Source of the DNA: Fasciolopsis buskii
Lineage: Eukaryota; Platyhelminthes; Trematoda; Plagiorchiida; Fasciolidae
Direction of reading: 5' to 3'
Assembly (NCBI GenBank): GCA_008360955.1
Contig: LUCM01005033.1
Span: 124,001 to 188,000, forward strand
DNA: 64,000 nt
In this document: positions 52,501 through 64,000 of the stretch, piece after piece
Layout: every line of letters starts with the position of its first letter
How positions within the stretch are numbered: position 1 is the first letter of the stretch
The notes under the pieces: generated by a model
Told to the model about the DNA's origin: nothing
The model's input: the letters and a program-made list of their open reading frames with translations, nothing else
Databases searched by the model: none
Made by a program: the position numbers and the translations under genes

Positions 52501-55500
52501 TGTGTTATTAATATTATATCATTCACATTTGGGACTTTGTTCGAACAGCCATACTAAGGCGTCGCAATTTTTGCTAATTCGTTAGGGGATGGCCTCTTAT
52601 TGCCGGCGACATTTTGTTGCGCTTTAGCAAATGAATGTCACAGGTCGCCGGTCTTGTGAAACCGGCGATACTCAAATACATTAAGCATTCGTCACTCCAG
52701 AGGACGTCAGAGGTTCGGATCCCAGATCCCTCAATCACTATGGTAGGTGGAAATTCACTAACCCTGGCTAAGCACCACACCTGACACATGGAGACCTGAA
52801 GTGATTCTGAACCCTTACAAATTTCAGGGTTCTTCTTTTCGGTTCCTGCTTCAGCTCAGTGGGGCCTGGCGGTTATCCACCATATCCCTTTTATTAAAAT
52901 CAGGATCCCAGCGCACCATAAAGACTAAGCACAATGAGACCCAAACGCGACCGGTTTACTGTGAAGCGGTTTCCTCTTGAATTGTGACTCGTTAACTTAG
53001 AGAGACGCCATGGTTTCACGAAAACATACGTGGACCTAAAAGAAACCTGAGTTCATTAATATCCGAGAGCACATTAAATTGGAGAAAGTTAACACACGGC
53101 ATTTTTGTCCTTGCGTATTCCATTATTAATAAGAAAGCCCAATCAATGAGTAAACAACTGCCACACGAACTATGCAATCTCGTTTTTAGCGCTGACAATA
53201 CCTTAGAGTAATTCCTCGGTGTTGTGAAATTCGGTGAATTTCCGTGTTCAATACTAATAACCATTCAGTTTTACAATCTGTACGGTAGTCTGGCATATTT
53301 AGTTTGTTCTATATGTACCGCTGGCAGAAGTATTCACTGCTGACATCGCAATTTTTGTTAATGAATAGGCTAGCAACTATGGGATCTCATTCACTTTGCT
53401 GAATGATTCCAAGACGAAAGGAGTGACAATGAAATCCATGAGGCATCCTCAGTTCAGCATCGTAAAATGTGCCATAGTTGTGACATCAGTGAAAGCGCAC
53501 CACATTGGAATGGACATTTATTTCTGCTAGTAGCATTCTCCTTACTATTGGAAAATCATGTGACGATATGACAAGTATTACATTGATGAAGAAAGATGTC
53601 CGATATCGAACATGGAAGTTAAACCGCTCAAAAACTGGAAGTTCTTTCCAAGAATATAAATTAACTTTAGAAATGCAACCGCATGAGCATTATTACTAGA
53701 AGTCAGTTTATTCAATTTGTTAATTATACACCGAATTTAAGAGACGAAAGTTCGAAGTTTATGTGATCTTCGGCTTTTACCATAGTTTAATCGAAAAAGA
53801 CTTGTTTTCGTGCATCAGAGATAGAGACACATTTATCTGCCTAAAATTTGTCCCTGATATGTTAATAGGTGAAGTTGCGAAATTTCCTTCTTAAATCTAT
53901 CTCACCTACAGTTAACTAAACGAACCGGAATACGGACTAAACGGTTCCTTCTTACCGCAACCTTATACTCGATATTCGACCCGGCTGTTCCTCATTGAGA
54001 ATTACAAATGAATGACTCGACACGTGGATTCTCAAATGGGTATGTGCACGTCTTGGAAATACTTCATCATGGATGAAAATAACCTAGACGATATCCCACA
54101 AATACTTCCAAAGAAATTGTTATTTTCGACTAACATACTTTTCTGTTGTCAGTTAGCAAACTTTTACTTTTTATCTTGGATTGCAGTTTTCTTATGTCTT
54201 GTACTAAGTTTCGCATGGGAAAACAAAAACGTATATGGTAATATTATAAATAATCTCTGTCTCAATACCAGCGCGGGCAGGATAAATTCCGAAATCGGAA
54301 CATCGTGTTACGACGAGCTTGCCTCAGGCTGACATTTGCATCAGGTATTTGCCAGCAGTTTGCCCGTGAACGACGGAGCACATACCGGACCAAACATGTT
54401 TTCGGACATTCCTTGTGACAACGAAAATGTAATAAGTGCGAAGCGAAGTTACATTTTACAGCTGCTAGCCGTAAAAATTAGACATCAAGTATACAGAGAG
54501 TTCGAACGCTATCGGTCCATGCTTCACCGGTGGGAAAGTCAATTAAGAGCAACTGTTCAACTGTTATGTTACCTAATAAATGTATCTCAGTGAGATGTGC
54601 TGAAGCAAATTTCAAGATCTTGTTTATTTTGAACAAAATTAATTGTTTTCCGTCCTCGCGAAGGCATACACTGTCGTCGCAAATTTTAACTCTTTCAAGG
54701 ATTAAATCAACACCGACTGTTAGATCATTTCTTACAATTTGTATTCTACACGGTTCTTTAGATTTTATAGTTTTCACTGACTTTCAGTTGAGAAATTGCC
54801 TAAAATCATGATTCTCAGATAGGTTTTGCCTTTTTTGTGAACTTAGTTGGAAATGCTAGCTGCATTTTATCAGCTGAATTCGATATTTTACATCAGCTGG
54901 TCAACAAGTTTCGCTTTGGTTTCATCAACTGCCTGGTTCTTGTTCATATTTACCCTTTCAAGTTATTTTGGCATTCATTGATTTCTGTTCCGGTATAGTT
55001 GAAAAGAAGAGCTGCAAGAACTACACCACACAATCGTTTAAACTAGCTGACAGTTGTAGTCCAAGCAAGTGGCTGACGAATTTGGACATCTGGGATGCGA
55101 TTTCCACAACCTTATGGAATGCGCGCATGCTGGATTTCAACTTATCCAATAGGTATATTAAGTGCCGTAAAAACACGAGGCAGACTGCATTTCCTCAGCA
55201 GTAAAATTTCCTGTTCTGTAGCAAAACAGCCTTTTTGTTCGAAAAAACGATATGTTGGCTGAGCACCTGTGATTGTAATCCGTTACACTGTAGTACAGCA
55301 GACGGTTGGAGAACGTTTGGAGCGTGAATAGATGCTAATTAAATTGAAGAATCACGCACTCAATCATTCACATGCGAGGCTAGCAAAATCTTCCCAAATA
55401 CGGAGTTGGTTGGCCAGGAAAGTACCAGCTTTTCACATCTGACGAGCGAGAACAACCACGAAACCGGCCGTGTGCTTCCTGGGAAATTCTTATGCGAAAC

Positions 55501-56107
55501 GAACTACCGGTAACAGAAACGTCAGATAGCATGTTGGTCAGAAGCTGAAAAACTTGGGAGTGGAAATCAAAAGCAAACGTGTTGTTTATTTGTCTGTTTT
55601 ATTTTTGACAAATCACGGTTAAAAATAAGCGGAAAAGAAAGGGCTGCCAAATGCAAATGAACAATTTGTGGAATTACTTTTAGGTTTCACAGTATACATC
55701 TGGAATTAGTCAAAAAAAATCTGCTTCAAAGAATCATTGTCAACATGTTTTTCACGCTCAGTCTAATCGAACGTATCTCTTTGAGATCGTTATTCAGAGC
55801 TTTGTTATTGTTAAAGTAAAGCTAATTTTGACAAATTAATCTTGATGGATCGTAAATTTCAAAGGACACTCTCCTTGAGGGACATTGTACGGCGTAAGCA
55901 GACAGAGAAATACGTGACAATCATCCGACAGATGTTTCGATCAAAACATGGACTAATAATCAAACTGACTCTCAATGTCTTTCTAGTTTTGCTTCATAAT
56001 TCTAAGACATTCTATTAGCAACATGGTTTTCTCATTAGGACAGGTCTGTCGTCATCAGTGCATAATTGGCAACCGACCAAACATGATAAACTAAGCCAAC
56101 TGGAGAA

Positions 56108-56150
56108 GCTTGATCTGCCGAGAGGTGACACCTGAAACGTTGTTTTAATT
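56108..56150 (+). ncRNA. Third hammerhead-like motif, weak
   Basis: AGGT-GAC-ACCT (56123-56133) is followed by GAAACGTTG, and CTTGATCTGCCGAG precedes it. The layout is the same as at 52440, with a four-base-pair stem. Confidence 0.25.
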
Positions 56151-58174
56151 TAAGCCATGCTGGTTAATAATTGCAGTGGAAGGGACGTGCCACCGAATTG
56201 TTGGTACCCACTACTCGGGTTAACAGCAACTCCGACCCTGAAAATTGGGATGGTGCATGAAAGCATGAAGTTTTCGTATGTGGAGGGGAGTAAGGAGTTC
56301 CGAACACCAAACTGCCGTCTATTCCAAAGGTAACCGCCAAATTCGGGATCGAAACTACTACTATTTACTGCAACATTTCTTAGTTCCACGTACTAGGTGT
56401 AATAACCATCATGTTGGCGAAGGAAAATTCTTTAGGGGATTTCTGTACGAATCTAAGCCAAAAGCATTCTAATCTTAGATTATTGATGGCTGATTCATTT
56501 AAAAGCATTGGATAGCCGCTGTCTAATGTCCGACTTGAATAATGGTTAAAATATTACTGTACTAAAATTATTTGCAATTATGATCAAAAAATTGATTACG
56601 GACAGCACTTTTGCCATAAAACTAAAAATTTCCAGAGCGTAGTTTATTTTGCTTCCGTCTCTATTCGTTTCCTACGTTCAATCATTTTGATAGTCGGCAC
56701 AGAATCCGGAGAAGACTGACGTCATTTCGACTACGGTACTTCCGAACAGCAAAGGCGGTATCTGATTTAGTGATTTTTATATCTTCCAATAGAGACTCAC
56801 AGACAAACGGCAACTGTGGATCTGTCAAGCAGGCAGCCTGATCGTTGACAGGTTTCAGGCTGGTCGTAGCAGTTTGAAATCAGTCCAGTTAGAAGCAGAG
56901 CTAGCTGCCTGCACAATGAGCTACTAATCATTGAATTTTAACATATAAGGTTTTGCTTTTCGTTGGCCAGATCAACAAAATAGCAGCCTGTGTAAATTAC
57001 ATCGAGTTGACCGCTTCTTAATAATGGACGTTTAAGGTTATGTTTCGTTTCAATACGAATCTAACAGCGTGAAAAACCGTTTCTATCTACCGTGACAATT
57101 CAGTCGCATTTTGTCATTATCTAATGTAGCAAAGGTTTTAAAAACTGCAAAAGTAGTCGTGCTTCTAAGATGTAGCCTGACATTATTTAGTGATGAATAA
57201 CCATTCCATTTGGTAGCGGATTTTGTAATAAACGAGTTGGATCTTCAGTTTTATATATCCATGCTTTTTGACCGTTGTTTTTGTTATTCATGCCAAAGTT
57301 GTGGTCATGAATCCGGATTTTTATTGCACGAAAGGCAAATGAATTCCCTTACGTATTCATATATATGTAACCAGGGTGACAGTATTTTTGTTTTATCTCT
57401 AGTAAATTTGGATTCAGATTTGTTGAATACACGAGTTCTAATTGCTTCATTGGCCAGAAGTTTATTTCTCCCACTCTTCTTCAGATCCTTCATTATTCAA
57501 CATACGGTGTGCAAAATGGCATCCGAGAAAATCATACCACCCAACCACAGTCATTCAGCACAAAGTCACTTGCCACATCCCTTGATACAGTGCGATTCCT
57601 GGTCTACGATGTACATATCCAGGAAAGAAAATTCTGGCACCCCTATTCCTTGTTCTACTAAATGAATCGAAAAAAAATAATTGGGTATTGCCGTTAACCG
57701 AAGTCAGGCCGACCTAGGCCAGGCAATCCTTCCCCACTCGAGTATCAATCTGCTCACTGTGGAGGCAAAACTTTTGATTTATTTGAAGCTAAACAAAAAT
57801 CCGACCCGTGCGCCTCAAAGTATAAAGTTTCAAATCGGAATCATGTCATTGTGGCTGAATATTTCTGGGATTTGTCGAACATCAGAATGAAAGTTTCGTG
57901 AGCCCCGATTGCTGATCAGTTATGTGTTCGCAGAACAGGTTTTACTTCTGTCACTGTGCAAGACACGATCCGGAAATTTGGGTTATTTTTCCGCAAGATG
58001 GGTTGCTTAAACCAAATGGGCCTCCGCTCTGATGAACCGTTGTGAGATTTTAGCTGTCCAGTTTGCGGTATTCACTCGGTTTGTTATTGTTGTGATTCTT
58101 TCGTAGTTTATAACATGTCCCTATGATTTTCCTTGTGGTTTTCTGTTAGCGTGCTGTTGACCGATGAATATCAC

Positions 58175-58366
58175 CAGTGAAATCAAAAATTCAAGATTTT
58201 CGTTTATCACTGATGTCAGGTTAATAGAAAGAACTTCGATAGCAGGTGTTTCTGTTGTGTCACTACCCCCTAGTGGATGACCAAGTGCAAACATGTATTG
58301 AAATGAAAATATCACACTTTGCGCAAATAGCCAGTATGCGAAGAAATCACTAGAACCGTTGACCAT
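58175..58366 (-). CDS. LGIC exon A: N-terminus and first extracellular strands
   Basis: This is probably the first coding exon. It has an ATG at 58366 with an in-frame TAG three codons upstream. Residues 8-28 are hydrophobic (FFAYWLF...FQYMFALG) and could be a signal peptide, although the n-region has no positive charge. Residues 42-64 read AIEVLSINLTSVINENLEF then LISL, a good match to the family's beta1-beta2 block (alternating V/I, then S-V-I-x-E, then an aromatic strand). Two donors are possible. G|GTGATA at 58175 (phase 0) fits a direct join to the exon at 35512. G|GTCAAC at 58162 (phase 1) fits the exon at 44011. The usual N-terminal alpha helix of the family is not seen, so an earlier exon spliced to an internal acceptor (TAG near 58294) is an alternative. 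Confidence 0.6.
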
Positions 58367-61300
58367 TAGTTTATGCTAGGACTGTTGATTTGAGATGCAA
58401 AATCTATCTTTAAAATGGTTGGAAAATTCCTCCTCAGTTTACGAGGTGGGTAACAAAGGTATTCAGTTCTTTAATCCCGTGGATGCTTTAGATGTAGGCG
58501 TTCTACTCACATCTGAATTCAATTTGTCGTGTAATACCACATACTTTGACATTTTGCTGTCGTACAGTTCCATCCAATTGCGGTTTGGAAATACGCGATA
58601 ATAAACCGTAGGGAGATTGCACATGGGCTGTGCCTCTTCAGTTTTTGGACACTACGAATTTCACGGATAAGACAAATGGACCAAGAGTAGAATAGATCTC
58701 TGCAGTGATCTAACAGAAGAGAAGGTAGCAGACAAAATTATCCCATCCATAAATTTACACTGCGTCAAAAAGTAGTATTCATGCAATCCATTGCGTGAGT
58801 TCCGAAGAAAGAAGCTTTGGAGAAAGATTCAAGACTGTATACACGATGAAAACTGCATACTTTTTGCATGGAGTGACTGAATTAAACGTCAAAGAGTGAG
58901 TCTCTGAATCGCGATCGTTTCGGACATCTAACCCATTCATATATATTGGGTTAATCTACTGTTTTTGAATGCTAAGCCTGCAGCAGGCCATCTAGAGCAC
59001 GTTTTCTTTGGTACAGCAAGAATGTGAGCATTTTCCGGGAGAATGCCTTTTTTGATTCTCGTGTGTTTTCGCACTGAGTGGGTATGCACGGTTGCCCACG
59101 ACAGTCTCCGAATTCGATGGGTGTGACACGTGGCAGTCCTTTTATTTGGCTTTGTAAGCGACGTTTTTATTCTCAAGTCGGAGTTATTTATTCATTCTCA
59201 GCATAACGATCATTGTTTAAAGCAAACCTCATAGAAAGTCCGCATTGCGCACGGATGCTCTTTCTTGAACATACAAACATACAAAGTGTACAAGTATTGG
59301 TAATTTTGAACAGTAAAGCATCGGGCAGGCATACATGAAAACTACCGATTGCGCGTTTTCGAGCAATCTTCGTTGATTCACTCAGTTGCTCTTTACACTT
59401 TGTGTACATGAAACTGAAATAGTCCTTTGTTCTTTCGAACAAGTAGTGTCTATTATATCCGTAAATATGTGAGCAGTCAGAAGTCGATATCTATAAAAAA
59501 ATAAGAGAAGCCTTTGAACCGTCGGAAACGACAGGTACCGGTCGTTAAGAGGTCAGCATAATGCCATTCCAACCTGAAGTTTGTGAGTTCGAATCCTTTT
59601 ACCACCGATCAGTTTTTCTACTTGACAGCCTTTATTTGTCCTTATCGTGTATAGAAGGTGTCCGCATTAACAAGATGGAGGTTAAATATGAAAAATGAGG
59701 ACCAACGACTACCTATCGATTTAAGGACTGTATGCTAGAAAACCGAGGGAATTCAGTTAGCAAAAGTCTATCGAAAACCTGGAATGTTATAGCCTGTCCG
59801 GATGTTCCCAGCTAGGTGTATTGTTTTAAACTGGTAAAAGTCGATAGTTATTTTTATGAACAATGAAATTCACGGTAAAAAACACGTTAATTCAATCGGC
59901 AACATCCTGCTTCTTCTTTATTGACTCTCTAAGGAATGCCAAGCGGAAGGATCACGAGTGAATATTTGAATGATTCTAAATGTTTGTGAGATGAATCTGG
60001 GTTTGCTTAAACTCGTTGAAAGACGAAGAACTGACAACGAACAACCTTTTGCTCCATTTACTTCTCTCTAATGGACTTTTTTGACGTTTATACAAGGGTT
60101 TTCCTGTATTTTTTTTCTCAAGGGGCTGTTGATTTTGTTTCAGATAACACATCAGGTGCTTTCCACCTCACGACATTTTGTACGAGCAAATTCAATAATT
60201 TGAGATACGCAGAATGTTCGCTGTTACTTATCGTGAAAATTTTTTTAGATATCAAAGCTCAATCTTTCTTTGTTCCGGTAAACGTTTCACTTGAAAATAG
60301 CAATTATGCTTAACTAGAAAAAGCGAACTGATTTATTCGCGACGCATTCAACCGTTATGCTTTTCCTCCATAGTTAAACACAGCTCTGGAACAAAGCAAA
60401 CAAAGTAATTATCATTCACAAATGAAATTTAGGCACAAAAAATCGAAGTAAAAACTGAGAAGCAAAAACTACAACCATTCACGAACCAAACGATATCTTC
60501 CGTTTAATGGTCATAAATTATTCCCCTCAAACAATTACCCCGCTCGAACAGAATGCGATGAATGCGTCATCCGAGACGTGGTGTAAAAATAACTGCCTGT
60601 AAGCACGAGATAGGTGGTATTCGGGCAACCAAGTAAAATGAATCCCAGTATTAATCCAAATCAATACATATCCTATAATTTATCTTGTCAAAATGAACAT
60701 TACATTGCACTTCGATACGGAAATGACAATTGGGATTTTTGTCCGAATTCGCGAACTGGAAATTCGGATTACGTATGAACTACAATTAATCTGATTACTC
60801 TTTTCTGTTACCTATTTCTGATATTCTCGGGATAAATTACACGCCGAATCTCCAGCCTAAGCAGCTGGATGGTGTAACCGGATTACAAGATCCAAATATG
60901 TGTTTCAAATCACAACGGATACGAGGAATGCATGAATGCAGTTACAGAAAAGCCTAGAGGGCAAATAAATGTTATATGTGCATTGACGAAAAAAATGCCA
61001 AGTCTGGAAAATGTAGCCTAACTGAAAGATTACATTTTACAATCCATGTGACGGGGATAATATGGGTTACAGAAAGTCCGAATGGTTCAACTTAAGATTG
61101 TGCACATTCACCAAGTGTTTTTCAATAAAGCCTCAGTAGGTAGCATTCACCCGTTGTGCATTTAGCAAGACACTACTAACATTGAACAGCTGGACAAATC
61201 AAAAACATCTCCTTCTACTGAGAGATGTTGGGACTGATAACAAAACAATCACTCCTCTAACCATGCACTGAACACACGCACTTGCTTTAACTGCATTCCT

Positions 61301-64000
61301 GAGACACACTCACACCCAGCAGGTATAGCTTTGCAAGAATCTGACCGTCTACTCTGTCATTCTTACTAATTTGCAAACGCTTCAGCTGCAACAGGCACAA
61401 ATTAATGATAAAATAAAAAATAGTCGTAGATGAGCGACTTTCTAGATTTTTTCGTAGGAGAAGCAATAACGCTTATTTCAAGACCATGGTATTTGAGGAA
61501 TTATTGAACCACGTGACCAGAGTTTACAGAAATATGAACATGGTGGGCAATTCCCAAGATCCTTTGCTAGTCCATTTTTAAACGAACAAAGCAGCTGGTG
61601 ATTTCTAACAAAACTAGCTTTCCGTTCCAATTTATCCAAGATCTCAGTCATCTGTATGAAACTGACTAATACTATTCGTAATAGTAATTGCCGCAGTCCG
61701 AAGCTCTGTAAAAGCATCGAATCGCATTGATTATTTTCGATCGACAGCCTCAATCTAACAGTCTGCATTGACACTTGCATCAGCCCTTATCTGTAGTCTA
61801 CAGAGTGCTTCTTGGACCAAAATTTCAGATGTCTGTGAAAAATGAAGCTTAGAGTTGACAACTCACCAGAACGTACTGGTAATGCTTACAACATAGTATA
61901 CAGACAATCAAGGGAAGACAAAAAGAGTCATCGACGGAAGACGGTAAATCTCCTCTGGTTCCGTCAATTAAATTTCATGTTTCGGGATGACTACAACTAA
62001 CTGAAATATATTTCATGGAGCTTACCAAATATATTTTTTATGGCATTCAACGTTTTCAGTACTGATGACATAGGACCAACGGAAGATATTGTTAGATGCA
62101 CTAAATTAAACATCCAAGCAGAAAAATCAAGAGGCTTTTACGAAACTTTTAAAATACATATGCTTACATTGTACCAAAAACATAAGATGGCCTTTTCTCC
62201 ATTTTTCAGCAATATTTTATGGTAATTACTGTAAATTTTTCTCTAACATCAGTTGCAAACCTCTTCGTATCCATTCGAATAACCAGGCCCTATTCCACCC
62301 AAGTCCTTCTTAGTAAGCAGACTGTGTCCTGTGATGCATTCCTGCACATTAGACAAAACAATTTGCAAGCCCCTTTTTTACACTTTCCATTGTAAGCCAC
62401 TTTATTTCAACTTAAACCGCTCGTACATTTTGATAGTCCATGAATATTGCTTCCAAATGTGTTTTCATTACCAAGGATGGTGCTTGCAAGGAACCGAATG
62501 TTATTGAATCAATTGTAGGGCAAATTACCGGTATATTCATTGGAAGGAAGCAGCTTGTTATGTATCTAACATATCATAGTTCCGTCTCGTATGAAACGCT
62601 GATATACAGGCTTGTTCAGTGCTTACGCAAAAACAAGCTTGAAATACCAGCCACGTTAGTTCAACTTGGTTGGGAATTTTTCGAGTGCTGAAGTTTTGTT
62701 GCATGCCATATTTCATGTTCACTTATGTGTGAGGCAGTATTTTCTACCTGAGTGCATGACACAGATTGAGCTCATTCTACTCCAAAATTGTCTAAGTATG
62801 GCCTTCCACAAGTGGGGTTGTTACCCGTGTTTGTGCACTAGTTACCTCGTTTTTCGTTTGGACTAATGTCATTTGTTTTAAAGAGTGACTTTTCGGGCAA
62901 AATTAGATAAATCTGCCGATAATCTCGCCTTCACATTCACAACTGTAGAGCTGGTCCCCCATCCTAACTACAATATTCATCGGTCCGTCGACCAGCGTTG
63001 CAAACAACAGGCCCATCCAAGGGTACGAAAATCGGAAGTGAAAACCCGTTAGAAAGTTGTCGTTCTGATAGCACATGCGATTGGTTTGCTGACAGTGTTG
63101 TCGACAGGTTTGCTAGCTGTTTGATGACTCATTGGCGTCAACCTATTTTCTCTTTGTGGCTAAAATTAATCCTGGTTGTTACATTAAAATGAATATGATT
63201 TGCCCATGATGACCGTATTGCACATTGTCGAAACACTAGTCGACCTGTTGCCTTGTCACTAAATCGGTTGAATTACTGTTAGTGACTGGTTACAAATTTG
63301 ACCAAGGAATTCTTGTTAGCGGGTAATGAATATGCTGCCACTTTGTGACCGTGATGACCGATACCTGAAGGAGACGTTAACCGAGTCCGTCGCGAGCTGC
63401 ACTTCGCATTTCTAGCCGGAGTGGATATGAGAAGTCAATTAGAATTGAGCGTCTAAGCCAGTGTGATTCAGTTCACATTCCATATTTCATTATTCATTCC
63501 CAAAATGGCCTGCCATAACTTTAACGAGAGTGGAACAGACTTTGAGGGCACAAGAAAACTGCTTTTCTGAAATAATCTTTAGATGATAATCTTTAGAATA
63601 TATGCATAAATGGAGGCGAAGTGATTATGCAATATTTAATATCCGTCTTTCAACCGGAAATTTTATTCGCACAGAACATGAAACCATTTTCATATATCCT
63701 TAAAATATTGTTTTTACTAATAAACCAGACAGGACAGCTGTGCACATTCGGACACAATATTTATTAAACTTTGCAAACGCTGATTCGATTGTTTGATTAG
63801 AACACCAGGCGATCAACTTACATGTCCCAAAAATTCCTTTTATGCGATAATATTTGTCCAATGTTTCCCCCGAAATGGACTGCTGTGCGGTAATTTATCT
63901 CCAGTAATAATTATTCCTTCGTTAGGTTGCAAAACAGTAGTTATTCTGAGTAGAGCTGAGCGTCTTCTGTATCACTCCAATTATATTTGGAGCTTCTCTA
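58367..64000. other. Upstream flank of the channel gene; no gene recognised
   Basis: AT-rich DNA holding only family 1 SINE copy 4. A promoter or earlier non-coding exon for the minus-strand gene would be expected here, but no element can be singled out. Confidence 0.5.
59536..59686 (+). mobile_element. tRNA-derived SINE, family 1, copy 4
   Basis: The head is ACCGGTCGTTAAGAGGTCAG, the B box is GTGAGTTCGAATCCTTTT, the body is CTTGACAGCCTTTATTTG and the end is CATTAACAAGATGG. It is diverged but block order and spacing are kept. It lies just upstream of the first recognised exon of the channel gene. Confidence 0.6.

Larger units (their letters stand above)
44012..58161. other. First large intron of the channel gene
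   Basis: SINE family 2 copies (45257, 47312, 47608), a LINE fragment and two ribozyme-like motifs occur here. A plus-strand open frame of 151 codons (57210-57665) has no recognisable domain and is not called. A nine-base C run lies at 49527-49535. Confidence 0.5.
20018..58366 (-). other. Gene locus: divergent Cys-loop ligand-gated ion channel subunit
   Basis: This is one split gene on the minus strand. Known family: Cys-loop receptors are pentameric membrane channels with an extracellular beta-sandwich, four membrane helices M1-M4 and a variable cytoplasmic M3-M4 loop. Seen here, in transcript order: a first beta-strand block, a W...D.R and W.P.L block, a likely FPLD Cys-loop, a pre-M1 strand, M1-M2-M3 ending in a D-I-W motif and M3, a long loop and M4 followed by a stop. 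Exons sit at 58366-58175, (44011-43932), 35512-35091, (33999-33944), 25022-24953, 24904-24167 and 20443-20018; those in brackets are uncertain. Located exons encode just over 600 residues. The segment after the Cys-loop is not located. The ligand and ion selectivity cannot be read from the sequence. The introns hold SINEs and LINE debris. Confidence 0.75.

Noticed and set aside
57210..57665. 151-codon open frame on plus
   Set aside because: Long for chance, but no motif, no homology that I recognise and no supporting neighbour exons. It lies in an intron of the minus-strand gene.
1..64000. CRISPR arrays, operons, bacterial promoters or ribosome binding sites
   Set aside because: The window is eukaryotic nuclear DNA; no regularly spaced repeats or compact coding order are present.

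Overview
This window looks like a large, gene-poor metazoan nuclear genome. Both strands are dense in stop codons, the only convincing protein-coding sequence is a series of small exons separated by kilobase introns, and the non-coding space holds tRNA-derived SINEs, decayed LINE fragments and microsatellites. One 48-base intron among very long ones, the decayed LINE proteins and possible Penelope-type ribozyme motifs together suggest a parasitic flatworm, most likely a trematode. That assignment is inference.

The main content is one gene on the minus strand, from about 58.37 kb down to 20.02 kb. It encodes a very divergent Cys-loop (pentameric ligand-gated ion channel) receptor subunit. Recognised exons in transcript order are: 58366-58175 (N-terminus and first beta strands), 35512-35091 (W..D.R and W.P regions, then a Ser/Thr-rich insert), 25022-24953 (pre-membrane strand), 24904-24167 (M1, M2, M3 and the start of the cytoplasmic loop) and 20443-20018 (rest of the loop, M4, stop). 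A probable Cys-loop exon lies at 33999-33944, and a Cys-rich cassette exon may lie at 44011-43932. Phases agree across the joins I could test, but about 70-100 residues of the extracellular domain after the Cys-loop are not located. The subunit has a cysteine-rich cytoplasmic loop and an atypical M2 (Gly at -2', His at 0').

Repeats: SINE family 1 has copies at 15.9, 26.5, 31.6 (minus) and 59.5 kb. SINE family 2 is often arranged head to head (16.07-16.43 and 47.3-47.75 kb) or as a foldback (8.32-8.51 kb), with a single copy at 45.3 kb. Decayed LINE fragments lie at 22.8-23.2 kb (clear), 47.0-47.3 kb (fair) and 33.3-33.65 kb (weak). Short hairpins followed by GAAACG, as in hammerhead ribozymes of Penelope-like elements, occur at 37.9, 52.45 and 56.12 kb. 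Simple repeats include a GATA-type array at 30.2-30.4 kb. The flanks, 1-20 kb and 58.4-64 kb, contain no gene I can support.
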